DNA of 64,000 bases from Vibrio atlanticus (GCF_024347315.1 NZ_AP025460.1:744001-808000); one strand, 5' to 3'; counted from the stretch's first letter, positions 1-8,368 are shown. The notes: generated by a model from the sequence alone, not told the origin. Numbers and translations: made by a program.

Positions 1-43
1 GTAGCAGTTCCCAGCGAATATCAGTTAGCATTGTTCTTGGCAT
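1..43 (-). CDS. IS5-family transposase, N-terminal fragment (runs off left edge)
   Basis: Reading leftward from an ATG whose complement is at 41-43 gives MPRTMLTDIRWELLL before the window ends. That opening (MPRTMLTDxxWxxL) is characteristic of IS5-family transposases. Only about 14 residues are visible, so the assignment rests on this motif alone. The 130 bp to the right (44-177) would hold the terminal inverted repeat of the element and then the leader of the next gene; I cannot define the IS end. If right, the left edge of the window already lies in transposon-visited DNA. Confidence 0.5.
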   Translation of the reverse strand, partial: MPRTMLTDIRWELL

Positions 44-177
44 GGTATTGGTTATGGTTTTACTTTTGGCGAAGCAAATTATAACTCTTTACCATGCTGT
101 TCAAAAAACACTCACGAAAGATCAACACGCCCTAGTTATCCCAAATAGTCCTCAACAAACTAATCACCGAGAGCATA

Positions 178-906
178 ATGAAATACATCGGAATTGATGG
201 CTGTAAAGCCGGTTGGATCGCTTGGATTGTCTCTGATAATGCTATGCCAACGTATAGAGTGGTAAACACCCTCTATGAGTTGGTTGATGATCTTACGGGA
301 TCAACAACGTTAATCGATATGCCTATTGGCTTTAGCGATTCGCTCACTCCTGATAGATTATGCGATAAAGCGGCAAGGCGCTTTCTCACCAGCAAGCGTG
401 GCTCTTCCGTGTTTCCAGTTCCGTGTCGTGAGGCGATTTATCAGACCGATTACATTGCGGCGTGTAGTGTCAATGTGGAGAAGCTTAATAAGAAGTTTTC
501 TAAGCAAACTTGGGGAATTGTGCCCAAGATTCGTGAGCTTGATGAACTCATTGAATCTCATCCCACTCTTTCGATAAGGGAATCACATCCTGAGGTGGTG
601 TTCGCTGCCTTGAAAGGGGAACCGTTAACCTTTTCTAAGCGAACTCAAGAGGGCAAAGAGGAACGGCTTTCTATTATTCAACAACTCGCTCCACAATGGT
701 GTGACGGTTTGGCGTTGGCCATTGTAAATACCAAGCGTAAAGACGTCGCGATAGACGATATTTATGACGCATTCATTTTGATGTTGATTGCTTATCACGC
801 TCCAACATTGTCGTGCTTGCCTGAGCTTTCTGAAATCGGTGGAAAGGCTGATAAGGATCAGAACGGAAGAGTTCGCGAAATCGTTTACTGGAATAAAACG
901 CACTAG
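178..906 (+). CDS. DUF429 family protein (predicted RNase H-fold nuclease)
   Basis: A 242-residue protein starting MKYIGIDGCKAGW, with the GIDGC(K/R)xGW signature of DUF429. The family is predicted to have an RNase H-like fold, with an N-terminal D in GIDG and later acidic residues. Here a conserved DMPIGF segment lies near residues 47-52, and SHPEVVFAAL near 135-145 matches the family's E/H-rich middle. Biochemical function is not established. The ATG follows a GAG-containing stretch (gagagcataATG). It stands alone between the IS5 fragment and a secreted peptidase gene 79 bp downstream on the same strand. No membrane segments or signal peptide are visible. Confidence 0.85.
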   Translation: MKYIGIDGCKAGWIAWIVSDNAMPTYRVVNTLYELVDDLTGSTTLIDMPIGFSDSLTPDRLCDKAARRFLTSKRGSSVFPVPCREAIYQTDYIAACSVNVEKLNKKFSKQTWGIVPKIRELDELIESHPTLSIRESHPEVVFAALKGEPLTFSKRTQEGKEERLSIIQQLAPQWCDGLALAIVNTKRKDVAIDDIYDAFILMLIAYHAPTLSCLPELSEIGGKADKDQNGRVREIVYWNKTH

Positions 907-985
907 CAAAATATGCGCTCTGTTATGTTGAGTGTGTTATTTTTCACTTCCTGTCTTTTTACTCTTACTGTTTTTGAGCCTTGAT

Positions 986-1795
986 ATGAAACGTTTAATT
1001 GTCGGCTGGCTGGCCACTGTGCTCAGTGCTGCGAGTTATGCCCAAGTTGCCCCTATATCTCAATGGCAATGCGACATGATGAAAAAGAACAATGTCTTGA
1101 GTAGCGGTGCGCCTGTTGGTTGTGATCGACTATCCAAAGTGGATTTCGATTTCATTAATTTCAAAGGGGAAACGCAACAGGGCAATATGATCGTGCTGGA
1201 TGTTATTGCGACTGCCGTTGAACAAATCTTTTCAGATCTTAAACAGCGCAATTTCCCTCTTCATTCCGCTCGCCTAATGCGTGAATTCAGAGGGGACGAC
1301 AACGCCTCAATGGACGCGAACAACAGCAGTGCGTTTAACGCTCGTCCTATTACAGGCGGAGGTGGTTGGTCGAAGCATGCTTATGGTGTGGCAATCGATA
1401 TCAACCCAGTTCAAAACCCTTTCTTAGAGTTTGATAACAACGGAAGAATCACGGTAAAGCCTTCACAATCTGCGACTCGCTATGTGAACCGTACTCGTTT
1501 TCGCGCGCGTGATGAAATAGAACGTAGTGGCATGGCAGAAGATGTGGTGGAGCTTTTCGCCCATCACGGATTTATGATCTGGGGAGGGGATTGGAATAGC
1601 CCAGTCGATACCCAACATTTTGAGGTCGGCTCAAGAAAATTCGTTAACCAACTGCTTTCTAAACCACAACCTGAAGCCAAAGTGTTATTTGAGCGTTACG
1701 TCGAATCTTATCGTCAATGTTTTGAACAGAATCAAGGCGAGGGAGCAGAAAAAGCTCGTGCTATCTGTGCAAAGAAAACAGTTGGCACTTTTTAG
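986..1795 (+). CDS. secreted M15-family (VanY-like) peptidase
   Basis: I place the start at ATG 986 because it gives a clean signal peptide (MKRLIVGWLATVLSAASYAQ); an upstream ATG at 932 in the same frame would add 18 hydrophobic residues and is less likely. The mature protein carries the M15 zinc-peptidase pattern: WSKHAYGVAIDI (SxHxxGxAxD, supplying a His and an Asp ligand) and a C-terminal WGGDW...DTQHFE with the third ligand His. M15 enzymes of this type cleave D-Ala-containing or L-Ala/D-Glu bonds in peptidoglycan, here presumably in the periplasm. Length (269 aa) fits the M15C/VanY-like group. The exact bond cleaved cannot be told. It is followed by a terminator-like hairpin, so it is probably transcribed alone. 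Confidence 0.8.
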   Translation: MKRLIVGWLATVLSAASYAQVAPISQWQCDMMKKNNVLSSGAPVGCDRLSKVDFDFINFKGETQQGNMIVLDVIATAVEQIFSDLKQRNFPLHSARLMREFRGDDNASMDANNSSAFNARPITGGGGWSKHAYGVAIDINPVQNPFLEFDNNGRITVKPSQSATRYVNRTRFRARDEIERSGMAEDVVELFAHHGFMIWGGDWNSPVDTQHFEVGSRKFVNQLLSKPQPEAKVLFERYVESYRQCFEQNQGEGAEKARAICAKKTVGTF

Positions 1796-1864
1796 TGCTA
1801 TGTTTATCTAGAACCGTTTGTGTTTTAGCAAGTTAAACTCGCTTCAGGTGTGTTTTGAATCGCT

Positions 1865-1893
1865 AAGGTCAGCGCTCGTCGTTGGCCTTTTTT
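1865..1893 (+). terminator. rho-independent terminator after the M15 peptidase gene
   Basis: AAGGTCA pairs with TTGGCCTT (one G-T pair) around a 10-nt loop and is followed by a run of T. The rest of the gap 1796-2100 shows nothing further that I can support; the leader of the next gene lies there. Confidence 0.6.
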
Positions 1894-2100
1894 GTATTCA
1901 TTTCTTCAATAGAACACTGAGCATTGAAAAGGTTATTGGGTATCCATTAGTCAATAATCGATAAGCGAATGCAGCGCAAAGTCATCGGTTTGTCATCGAA
2001 AAACTCATAGCGTTAACGTTATGTGAGAACCATTGCTGGTGGGGGAACTATTTGCCGAATCGCCAGTATTATTAGTGAACTGATCACAACGGACCAACTA

Positions 2101-3981
2101 ATGAAAAAGATACCTTTGGCTCTAACTCTTTTAAGCACTCTACTTTTTTCACAATATTCTTTGGCTACAGACACTTCACACACCACTCAAAATCCGACCT
2201 ACGAACTCGATGGTAAGGCGGTATTAGGGCGTACAGAGAATGTGTACCTATCTAGCGTTCAAGGGCTAAAAGACGTTCCTTTCATTGGTAAAATCGATAC
2301 CGGTGCAGAAACCACTTCTATGCATGCGGAGGACATTCATGTGAAGAGCACGAATGCTGATTATAGAAATCTTAAAGACAAAGAGTTGATGGCGGCGTTA
2401 ACCGAAGACCTGTTGAACAATTCTGATGTTGATTACGATGATTGGGATGGTAGCACCTTTGCGAAATATGAAGCTGTGGTCTCTTTCAAGGTTCAAAACC
2501 CGCGCACGGGAGACATGGTATTAATTGAAGCGCCTTTAGATCGTGTCAGCATGATACGTAGCCGCACCAGCAGCACGCCTTTGCTTCGCCCTACTGTCAA
2601 AATGTCGCTCACCATTGCGGACCAAGAATTAAAAACCGACGTTAACCTGACCGACAGAAGCCACTTTTCTGCGCCAGTATTGATCGGCAAAACCTTCCTT
2701 GCGGATAACGCACTGGTGTTTGCTGGTTACGACTATTTGCAGGAGCAGGAAAACGCGACGGTTGTTGGCCGAAAAGAGGTGATGTCTATCTCGGGAATGG
2801 CGATGAACGCGACCTTCTCATTAAAAAATCGCTACAGCATTCTTCATGCGAAAGACATCGATGTAGATAAGAAGAACAGTGAAGTGACGTTTGATATGTT
2901 CGACAACGATGGTAAGCAGAAAGAGATGACACTGCCATTAGTTCGTATGTTAAGTGTAGGTGGTAAAAAGAGACCTCTGGTATATGTACCAGTCCAACTC
3001 GATGAAAACACAACCAAAGACGTTCTGGTGTACCTACGTGACCGCTCAAGTAGCGTGTCACAGTTGAGATTTGGTACAAGCACCGCAAGCGAGCTTTTTA
3101 TGATTGACACCAGTGCTGAGAATATTCTTTCAGAAGGATCTGAGAATTTCAGTGAGGTCACGAAAAAGACTGAGCCACTGATTATCTCACCGGAAGAAGA
3201 TATCACATTAGATGGTTTCCCTATGAAGGCTGTTGCTTCATTTACTGTCAACACGCCTTTGTTGAAGGTCGACAGTTTTGAAATGACAGGTAAAGGCAAA
3301 GAGGCTTCCGTTGAATTTTATCTTACAGATGTAAATGGTGAGAAGCAGAAGATAACAAAGCCAATTATTAAGAAGCTTAAGGTCGGTGATGATACTCGCC
3401 CGGTTGTAAGTGGTGAGTTTTTGGGAGCTGGTAAAGTTCGCCAACAAGAGTTTGCTATCGATGTGCTGGATAGCAATGAAAAAGAAGCGTACTTCATTCT
3501 AGGTAAGAAGATGGCGAAAGATGGGGTATATGTGAATACTCGATCTGATTATCTTTTGAAATCGGAACCTTTGTTTAAAGTTGGGCATATAGAAGTTGTT
3601 GAAGTCAACGGCATGAAGTTCCCGGCCAAGTTGGATACTGGGGCGGATGTGAGTTCCATGAACGCAGTCAACATCAAACGATTTAAGAAAGACGGCCAAG
3701 ACATGGTGAGCTTTACCTATCAAAACAACCAAGGCGATAAGCAAGATTTCACCAAGCCAGTGATTGATGTAATGCGCATTAAAGCTAAGAAAGGCGAGAA
3801 GGTGAACATTCGCCCAGTGGTAGAAATGAAAGTGAAGCTAGGCGATTTAGAGAAAGAGGTGAGGGTAAACCTTCAAGATCGCTCTCGCTTTGAATACAGC
3901 ATGATCCTAGGTAAGAACTTCTTGAAGCACGGCGCAGTAGTCAGTAGCGATGAAGATTACTTACTGGGCGATATGGAGTAA
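2101..3981 (+). CDS. four-repeat RimB-like (ATP-dependent zinc protease family) periplasmic protein
   Basis: Start chosen at ATG 2101, which begins a signal peptide (MKKIPLALTLLSTLLFS...SLA); an in-frame start at 2023 would bury it. The 626-residue protein consists of four tandem copies of the RimB/PF05618 fold, a retropepsin-like domain. Each copy ends with a block of the form RPxV..v.L....LxDRS.....xLGxxFL......Dyll. Copy 1 has KIDTGAETTSMHA with D66, and copy 4 has KLDTGADVSSMNA with D512. Copies 2 and 3 (beginning near VMSISGMAMNATFSLKN and LDGFPMKAVASFTVN) have lost the DTG loop. Single-domain relatives are annotated as ATP-dependent zinc proteases, although the fold is aspartic-protease-like and no zinc motif is visible. 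I infer a periplasmic, possibly dimer-like, protease or binding protein. It is a single gene with no clear terminator seen. Confidence 0.75.
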   Translation: MKKIPLALTLLSTLLFSQYSLATDTSHTTQNPTYELDGKAVLGRTENVYLSSVQGLKDVPFIGKIDTGAETTSMHAEDIHVKSTNADYRNLKDKELMAALTEDLLNNSDVDYDDWDGSTFAKYEAVVSFKVQNPRTGDMVLIEAPLDRVSMIRSRTSSTPLLRPTVKMSLTIADQELKTDVNLTDRSHFSAPVLIGKTFLADNALVFAGYDYLQEQENATVVGRKEVMSISGMAMNATFSLKNRYSILHAKDIDVDKKNSEVTFDMFDNDGKQKEMTLPLVRMLSVGGKKRPLVYVPVQLDENTTKDVLVYLRDRSSSVSQLRFGTSTASELFMIDTSAENILSEGSENFSEVTKKTEPLIISPEEDITLDGFPMKAVASFTVNTPLLKVDSFEMTGKGKEASVEFYLTDVNGEKQKITKPIIKKLKVGDDTRPVVSGEFLGAGKVRQQEFAIDVLDSNEKEAYFILGKKMAKDGVYVNTRSDYLLKSEPLFKVGHIEVVEVNGMKFPAKLDTGADVSSMNAVNIKRFKKDGQDMVSFTYQNNQGDKQDFTKPVIDVMRIKAKKGEKVNIRPVVEMKVKLGDLEKEVRVNLQDRSRFEYSMILGKNFLKHGAVVSSDEDYLLGDME

Positions 3982-4120
3982 CACCTAAATTTATCTAATT
4001 TCTATCGGTTCAACTTCTTCATCAGTAACTGAACTGGCTGCGTTAATTATCAAGTAGGTAACACAAAGAGCTTTTGCTCTTTGTGCTTTCTATATTCTGA
4101 TTAGATAGCTTATCTATAAG

Positions 4121-5434
4121 TTAAAGCTCAATTTCAGTGATGAGTGGTGATTGTTTAAGGAAGTGCTTACATCTAGCCACAACGATTTCACGGTATCGGT
4201 TTAAATAAGGTAATAGTGAATCAGAAGTAGGAGTGACGAGAGATATAGCATCATCAATGTTGTTTATAATGTCATTTGCGATCTTTACTAGGCTCTGTTG
4301 AAGCAATTTTGGTGAAATACCACAATCGTCAGCAAACTCTACAAGTTGGTAGGCATTAATAGAATCTGAGTCAAATTCATCCCCAATTGCCATCGCAAGA
4401 TCCTGCTCAAATTCAGGGTACATCCTTACATTGACTAGATCGTAAAGTGGCGTTGGTGTTAAGCCCGATTTTTGGACAAAGAAACTGAAGTTTTTGCCAT
4501 GTGCATCTGCGTTATAAATGCAGAGATTGAACATTGCCCACTTTAGGATCGCTAGTTTTGCCGCTAATGGGTTTTCACATTGCTCTGTTACCGAAAAAAG
4601 TCGGGTGAAGCTGACACCATCACGAATATGACTGACATCTCTTTGTTTACCTAAGTTTCGTTCATACTTTCTATCGACACCTAGGTTACAAGCTTGACAG
4701 GCATCGATCATATGCCTTCGTTTCACACTTGTTGAGCTAAATAGCTTTCGATCAAATCTCTCTACAATTAAGGCTGGAAATTGGTCAAAATACCGCAACT
4801 CAACATCAGCAACATCTAGTTCAACTAGCTTCGCTAACTTCATCGTCACAAATTCATTTATGACAAGGTGTTGTTGGTCATTTTTTTCGAACTTCACAAT
4901 ATGAGTTGAGCATAGTTCACCCTCTCCAAACCCTAAGTTTCCATCGATAGATAAAACGTTTAGCTTAGATTGAACCCCCGCTACTGATAGTCTTGGTTTT
5001 CCTTCCCATATTTCTAAATACCAAAGCTCAGGGTCAGATAGTTTCTTAATTAATTCACTATCGTTGATTGGGTTGAAAGAGGTTTCAGTTTGAACTGGAG
5101 AAACACCTTCAGATAAGAACATCATTGCACCTGATGTATCTGTTCCAATACCACCAACTTGTGCAAATACGTTTGAACGTGATACGCCAAGAAAGTCGAT
5201 CAAATAATCTAACCCTTTATTTTCAGGGAGCAAATTCTGTAAAAACCTTCTGATATTGACTGATGGTATATCAGAGTTAAATGGAAGGTGTGGCGATATG
5301 GGAAACCCATTATCAATCCAATCTTGCTTGTAGATTACAGATAGAGCATCACTTTCTTTACTCAGTGATAGCTTGCCTATGACTTGCTGGCTATAAACTA
5401 TATCGAGGATGTATTGATTAGACCCAGACGTCAT
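4121..5434 (-). CDS. hipA: HipA-family serine/threonine kinase toxin
   Basis: A 437-residue HipA kinase. The N-terminal subdomain has the family's LPENKGLDYLIDFLG stretch. A P-loop-like RLSVAGVQSKLNV lies near residues 150-165. IVERFDR follows, and the catalytic NADAHGKN (Asp and Asn of the kinase active site) is near residue 310, with the metal-binding YDLVNVR just after. In E. coli HipA phosphorylates GltX and causes growth arrest; other HipA proteins have other targets, so the substrate here is unknown. It overlaps the upstream hipB gene by 17 bp, the usual antitoxin-first arrangement. All key residues appear present, so it should be active. The 140 bp between its stop and the RimB-like gene hold a weak hairpin (AAAGAGCttttGCTCTTT, near 4066-4083) that may terminate either gene. 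Confidence 0.9.
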   Translation of the reverse strand: MTSGSNQYILDIVYSQQVIGKLSLSKESDALSVIYKQDWIDNGFPISPHLPFNSDIPSVNIRRFLQNLLPENKGLDYLIDFLGVSRSNVFAQVGGIGTDTSGAMMFLSEGVSPVQTETSFNPINDSELIKKLSDPELWYLEIWEGKPRLSVAGVQSKLNVLSIDGNLGFGEGELCSTHIVKFEKNDQQHLVINEFVTMKLAKLVELDVADVELRYFDQFPALIVERFDRKLFSSTSVKRRHMIDACQACNLGVDRKYERNLGKQRDVSHIRDGVSFTRLFSVTEQCENPLAAKLAILKWAMFNLCIYNADAHGKNFSFFVQKSGLTPTPLYDLVNVRMYPEFEQDLAMAIGDEFDSDSINAYQLVEFADDCGISPKLLQQSLVKIANDIINNIDDAISLVTPTSDSLLPYLNRYREIVVARCKHFLKQSPLITEIEL

Positions 5435-5738
5435 TACCTTTCTCCTGTGATGGGACTGAAGTATCTAAGTCTTGCCATGGTTGTATCGATATCTTTATCC
5501 CTAGAGCAGACACAACTTTCATTAAAGAGGTTAGTTTAATATCGGAGCTGCCTTGTTCAATTTTTATGTAGGTTTGTTTTGAAACACCAGAAAGCAATGC
5601 TGCATCTTGCTGGGTGATTTTACTTTGAGTTCTTTTTGCTTTGATCGCCTCACCAAGTAGTGATGGTGTGAACACCTGGCTTAGATCTGGTGACTCAGTT
5701 GCTTTTACTTTCTTAACCATGGAACCTCCATATAGCAT
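5418..5738 (-). CDS. hipB: HipB-like XRE-family antitoxin and repressor
   Basis: A 106-residue protein with a helix-turn-helix of the XRE/Cro type: ITQQDAALLSGVSKQTYIKIEQG (positions about 40-62), followed by the usual LxxLxxVxxALGI segment. HipB proteins bind HipA and also repress their own operon. The start at 5738 could be replaced by an internal ATG six codons in (MVKKVKATES), which sits closer to a ggaacctcc-like purine stretch. The long 5' region carries four matching palindromes (see the operator entry), strong evidence for autoregulation. The gene overlaps hipA by 17 bp, implying translational coupling. Confidence 0.88.
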   Translation of the reverse strand: MLYGGSMVKKVKATESPDLSQVFTPSLLGEAIKAKRTQSKITQQDAALLSGVSKQTYIKIEQGSSDIKLTSLMKVVSALGIKISIQPWQDLDTSVPSQEKGNDVWV

Positions 5739-5746
5739 GATGCAAT

Positions 5747-5918
5747 AAAGTATGCCTTGATAGACTTTTAAATTATTAATACGTAGATTTTAAGTAAAAG
5801 TCTATTAAAGTTAACTTTTATGGTAAGTGTATTGAGCTACTGCATAAAAGTCTACAGTAGTGAACTTTTATGCTTATAAACTTGGCGATCTTATTTAAAG
5901 TCTAGTGTGATTTACTTT
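5747..5918. promoter_or_regulatory. four evenly spaced palindromic operators upstream of hipBA
   Basis: Four sites share AAAGT-N12-ACTTT. O1 has arms at 5747-5751 and 5764-5768, O2 at 5797-5801 and 5814-5818, O3 at 5847-5851 and 5864-5868, O4 at 5897-5901 and 5914-5918. Their centres fall at 5757.5, 5807.5, 5857.5 and 5907.5, exactly 50 bp apart. O3 is the strongest, with 10-bp perfect arms (GCATAAAAGT/ACTTTTATGC, 5842-5851 and 5864-5873); O2 has 7-bp arms. The sequence between sites is not repeated, so this is spaced operators, not a tandem duplication. The half-site AAAGTCTA occurs in O2-O4 and inverted in O1. E. coli hipBA also has four operators but with a different sequence and N8 spacer. 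Confidence 0.8.
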
Positions 5919-5942
5919 ATATAATGAAAGAATAATAGAGAA

Positions 5943-5964
5943 CTCAAAGCCATGGGGCTTTGAG
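5943..5964 (-). terminator. hairpin after the AAA/DUF4143 gene
   Basis: CTCAAAGCC-atgg-GGCTTTGAG, a perfect 9-bp stem just beyond the stop of the leftward ATPase gene. No long T-run follows on the minus strand. The stem core CAAAGCC-N4-GGCTTTG recurs at 8369 and 22615. Confidence 0.5.
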
Positions 5965-5979
5965 ATACCTAAAGTATGG

Positions 5980-7311
5980 CTAACTATCTATCGGAACCTT
6001 AAGGTGGTCGTTCAAGTATTGTGTGTAATACAAAGGCATTACAACATTGTCTTGCTCTAGTGCATTGGAGCCTTGTGTTCCTGTTAGCTTGATTGTCTTG
6101 TGTGGCTTACACTTCGATATATAGGATTGCAGTGACCTAGCACGAGTCCTTTTGCCACTCTTTACTTCTATAGGAATTATACGACCAACCTCATCGGCAA
6201 TGACAAACTCAATCTCAGCTCTAGCATCCCCCCATGAAAAAGTCGGTTCGTAGCCTAGTGCTGCAAGTTCTTGTTGAACAAAGTTTTCAGCAACGTAGCC
6301 TTTGTATTCGTACCCCTGTTGCTTTATTTCACGGTAACTTGTTGCGAGCATGTGATTAAGTAGTCCTACATCAAATAGAAACAGCTTTATAGCATTTTCT
6401 TTTTGATAGGCTGATAAGGGCGATCTAGGTTGCCCATCGATAGGGTAATTCTTCAAGGTTAGTCTGCATTTATGTAGCCATGTAATGGCACTTTCGTATT
6501 CAGCATATCGAGATTTACGCTGATGGACGCCTTTAAACTTGAAACGTTTTACTGAATCATCAAATACTGACGATAACTGTGAAGGAATGTTTCTGAATAC
6601 GGACTCTATAAGTGTGGCATCGACTTTATCCGAGTACTTGCCAAAGTCTCGTAAGTAACCTTGAATTAAGTTGCTTTGAACATCTGAAACAAGCTCCGTT
6701 CGTTCAATGATACTTCTGTCTGAATGAGTAAACCAAGCATCAACAGCTTCAGGCATTCCGCCCACAAAGTAATAATCAGTAAGCATGCCGAATAGCTTTG
6801 TATGTGCAACTTCAGAGTTCACTTGCTGCTCAAATGCTTTAATGAGTGGCTTTTCTTCACTTGCCCAAAGAAACTCTTTAAATGTTAATGGTCTTAAGTT
6901 GTGTTGTTCAACCTTACCGACAGGAAAGGATGTAAGTAAACCAATGTTAGAGCCACTTGCTGCAATATAAGCTTGTGGTGCTTTTTCGGCAAAATACTTC
7001 AAGGCAGTGACCGCTTTTGGACACTCACCTATCTCATCGAGGATCAGTAGATCAGTGGCGAGGTCAAATACCTCTCCCGTTAATAGTTCAATATTGGTAA
7101 TGATATCGTCAGGATTTAGAGAGTTAGAAAATGCTTCTCTGAACTGCGGCTCTTCTAAGAAATCAATTCTTATAACTTTGTTAAAATTTTGACCTAGTAG
7201 TTCCTGTAACAGATAAGTTTTACCCGTCTGTCTGGCACCATCGATCAAGAGTGGCTTTCTTGATGACTTCTCTTTCCATTTGAGTAGTTTGTTTAAGATT
7301 TCTCTCTTCAT
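5980..7311 (-). CDS. AAA ATPase with DUF4143 domain
   Basis: A 443-residue ATPase. Walker A is GARQTGKT at residues 25-32 and Walker B is LLILDEIGE near residue 90. The C-terminal DUF4143 region contains a PD-(D/E)xK-like pattern (ARAEIEFVI...PIEVKSG), which in this family resembles a nuclease core. Proteins of this type are very common in accessory DNA, are often duplicated, and their role is unknown. The ATG is preceded by AGGTGA at about 8 nt. It stands alone on its strand with its own hairpin after the stop. Two palindromes 70-120 bp upstream could control it or the divergent gene at 7512. Confidence 0.8.
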   Translation of the reverse strand: MKREILNKLLKWKEKSSRKPLLIDGARQTGKTYLLQELLGQNFNKVIRIDFLEEPQFREAFSNSLNPDDIITNIELLTGEVFDLATDLLILDEIGECPKAVTALKYFAEKAPQAYIAASGSNIGLLTSFPVGKVEQHNLRPLTFKEFLWASEEKPLIKAFEQQVNSEVAHTKLFGMLTDYYFVGGMPEAVDAWFTHSDRSIIERTELVSDVQSNLIQGYLRDFGKYSDKVDATLIESVFRNIPSQLSSVFDDSVKRFKFKGVHQRKSRYAEYESAITWLHKCRLTLKNYPIDGQPRSPLSAYQKENAIKLFLFDVGLLNHMLATSYREIKQQGYEYKGYVAENFVQQELAALGYEPTFSWGDARAEIEFVIADEVGRIIPIEVKSGKRTRARSLQSYISKCKPHKTIKLTGTQGSNALEQDNVVMPLYYTQYLNDHLKVPIDS

Positions 7312-7382
7312 GCGTATTGCTCACCTCTGATATGCATTAGTACATTATCATATTATTGCGCCAGTTTATGTTTTAATTAAAC

Positions 7383-7434
7383 GCTTTTATGCGCATTAAA
7401 GTGTTGTGCTTGATCTTTTTTATGCGCATAAAAG
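7383..7434. promoter_or_regulatory. paired ATGCGCAT palindromes in a divergent promoter region
   Basis: Two palindromes centred on ATGCGCAT (7389-7396 and 7422-7429) lie 33 bp apart, about three helical turns. Each is flanked by T-rich left and A-rich right arms (CTTTTATGCGCATTAAAG and TTTTATGCGCATAAAA). They lie between the leftward AAA ATPase gene and the rightward gene starting near 7512, a position suited to a shared operator. The binding protein is unknown. Confidence 0.5.
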
Positions 7435-7511
7435 TGTTGGTTGGTGATTGATGAAAATGCCTCGTAACGGTATTATCAAATATAATTCATAGAGATAATG
7501 ATGGATGTACA

Positions 7512-7826
7512 GTGTTCAGTGACGAAAAGCTAATAGAGCTTATATGCTATGAAGAAATGATCTTGGAAGGGCTAGATAAGAGTTCCTGGCGTTTGATAAA
7601 GCTCGCTACTCCGCAGGTATGGGAACATCAATGTGAAATGTCAGAAGAGTATTCTTGGGTTCTTGGTGTTATGGGGTTTCATTGCGTCTACTTTGATGGT
7701 GAGAGAGAAATGTATGTTATCGCTACATTTGATAGTTTTGGTGAAATTGGTGAATCAAAACAAGAAAGTAAAAAACTGCATCATCTTATGACAGAATTGG
7801 TGAGATCTCGATTTACACATCCTTAG
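7512..7826 (+). CDS. small acidic protein of unknown function
   Basis: A 104-residue open frame starting at GTG 7512; no ATG lies in frame upstream, so the start is uncertain (next in-frame Met is residue 16, EEMILEG). The composition is acidic, with several Trp and Tyr residues (SSWRL, EEYSWVLGVMGFHCVYFDG), suggesting a compact folded domain rather than a random frame. I recognise no family. It ends 7 bp before the next gene, which suggests co-transcription with 7834-8364 and possibly with the primase-helicase. No signal peptide or membrane segment is visible. Confidence 0.6.
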   Translation: MFSDEKLIELICYEEMILEGLDKSSWRLIKLATPQVWEHQCEMSEEYSWVLGVMGFHCVYFDGEREMYVIATFDSFGEIGESKQESKKLHHLMTELVRSRFTHP

Positions 7827-7833
7827 GCATAGT

Positions 7834-8364
7834 ATGAATACCCAGAAAGTTTTTGAAGAGTTAGAAACTGCGAGTGACTTTGAGTTGTTTCGGCTCAAAT
7901 CAGCTATAGAGAAAGTCTTAGAAGATCCCGATAGAGCAAGAGCTTTAAAAGCGAAAATTACGGTAGGTATGGAAGTTGAATACTTTTGTACAGAACGAAA
8001 TCATTCTGTGCTTTGTACCATATTGAAAGTTGGTAGAACTCGGGTGGACATTAGTGAAAAAGAAACAGGAAAAGGTTGGTCATTACCCTTTTATTTTTTA
8101 AACCTCGATCACATTGATACTGAGTTAGTATCAAATAAAGCTGTAGGACTGTCGAAAGCGGAGCTGTCGATTGGGCAAACTGTTGGTTTTGTTAGTAATA
8201 GGGATAATCAAGAGTATATTGGACAAGTCTCTAAGCTAAACCCTAAGAAAGTGGTTGTATTGGTTGGTAATACCGCTTGGACAGTACCGTATTCAATGTT
8301 ATTTCCCGTACTAGATTCCGAAGCGAGTCAGACAAAGAAGACATTGATACTTGCAGATAAATAG
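7834..8364 (+). CDS. protein with two tandem SH3/Tudor-like repeats, unknown function
   Basis: A 176-residue protein. After an N-terminal helical region (VFEELETASDFELFRLKSAIEKVL) come two related blocks of about 50 residues. The first is ITVGMEVEYF...VLCTILKVGRTRVDI...SLPFYFLNLD and the second LSIGQTVGFV...YIGQVSKLNPKKVVVL...TVPYSMLFPVLD. The pattern (xxxGMxVxF...GxVxKlxxxxVxV....WxVPyxxLxPvxD) resembles small beta-barrel domains of the SH3/Tudor/KOW type that bind nucleic acids or proteins. I do not recognise a named family. It lies between the 104-aa gene and the primase-helicase gene, with a hairpin before the latter. I infer it is an accessory subunit of that system. Confidence 0.7.
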   Translation: MNTQKVFEELETASDFELFRLKSAIEKVLEDPDRARALKAKITVGMEVEYFCTERNHSVLCTILKVGRTRVDISEKETGKGWSLPFYFLNLDHIDTELVSNKAVGLSKAELSIGQTVGFVSNRDNQEYIGQVSKLNPKKVVVLVGNTAWTVPYSMLFPVLDSEASQTKKTLILADK

Positions 8365-8368
8365 ACCT

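Noticed and set aside
4007..4015. GGTTCAACT just before hipBA, matching part of the ssrA 3' end, considered as the left attachment site
   Set aside because: Only nine bases match and the following tmRNA sequence (CCCGCCAGCTC) is absent; such a match is expected by chance.
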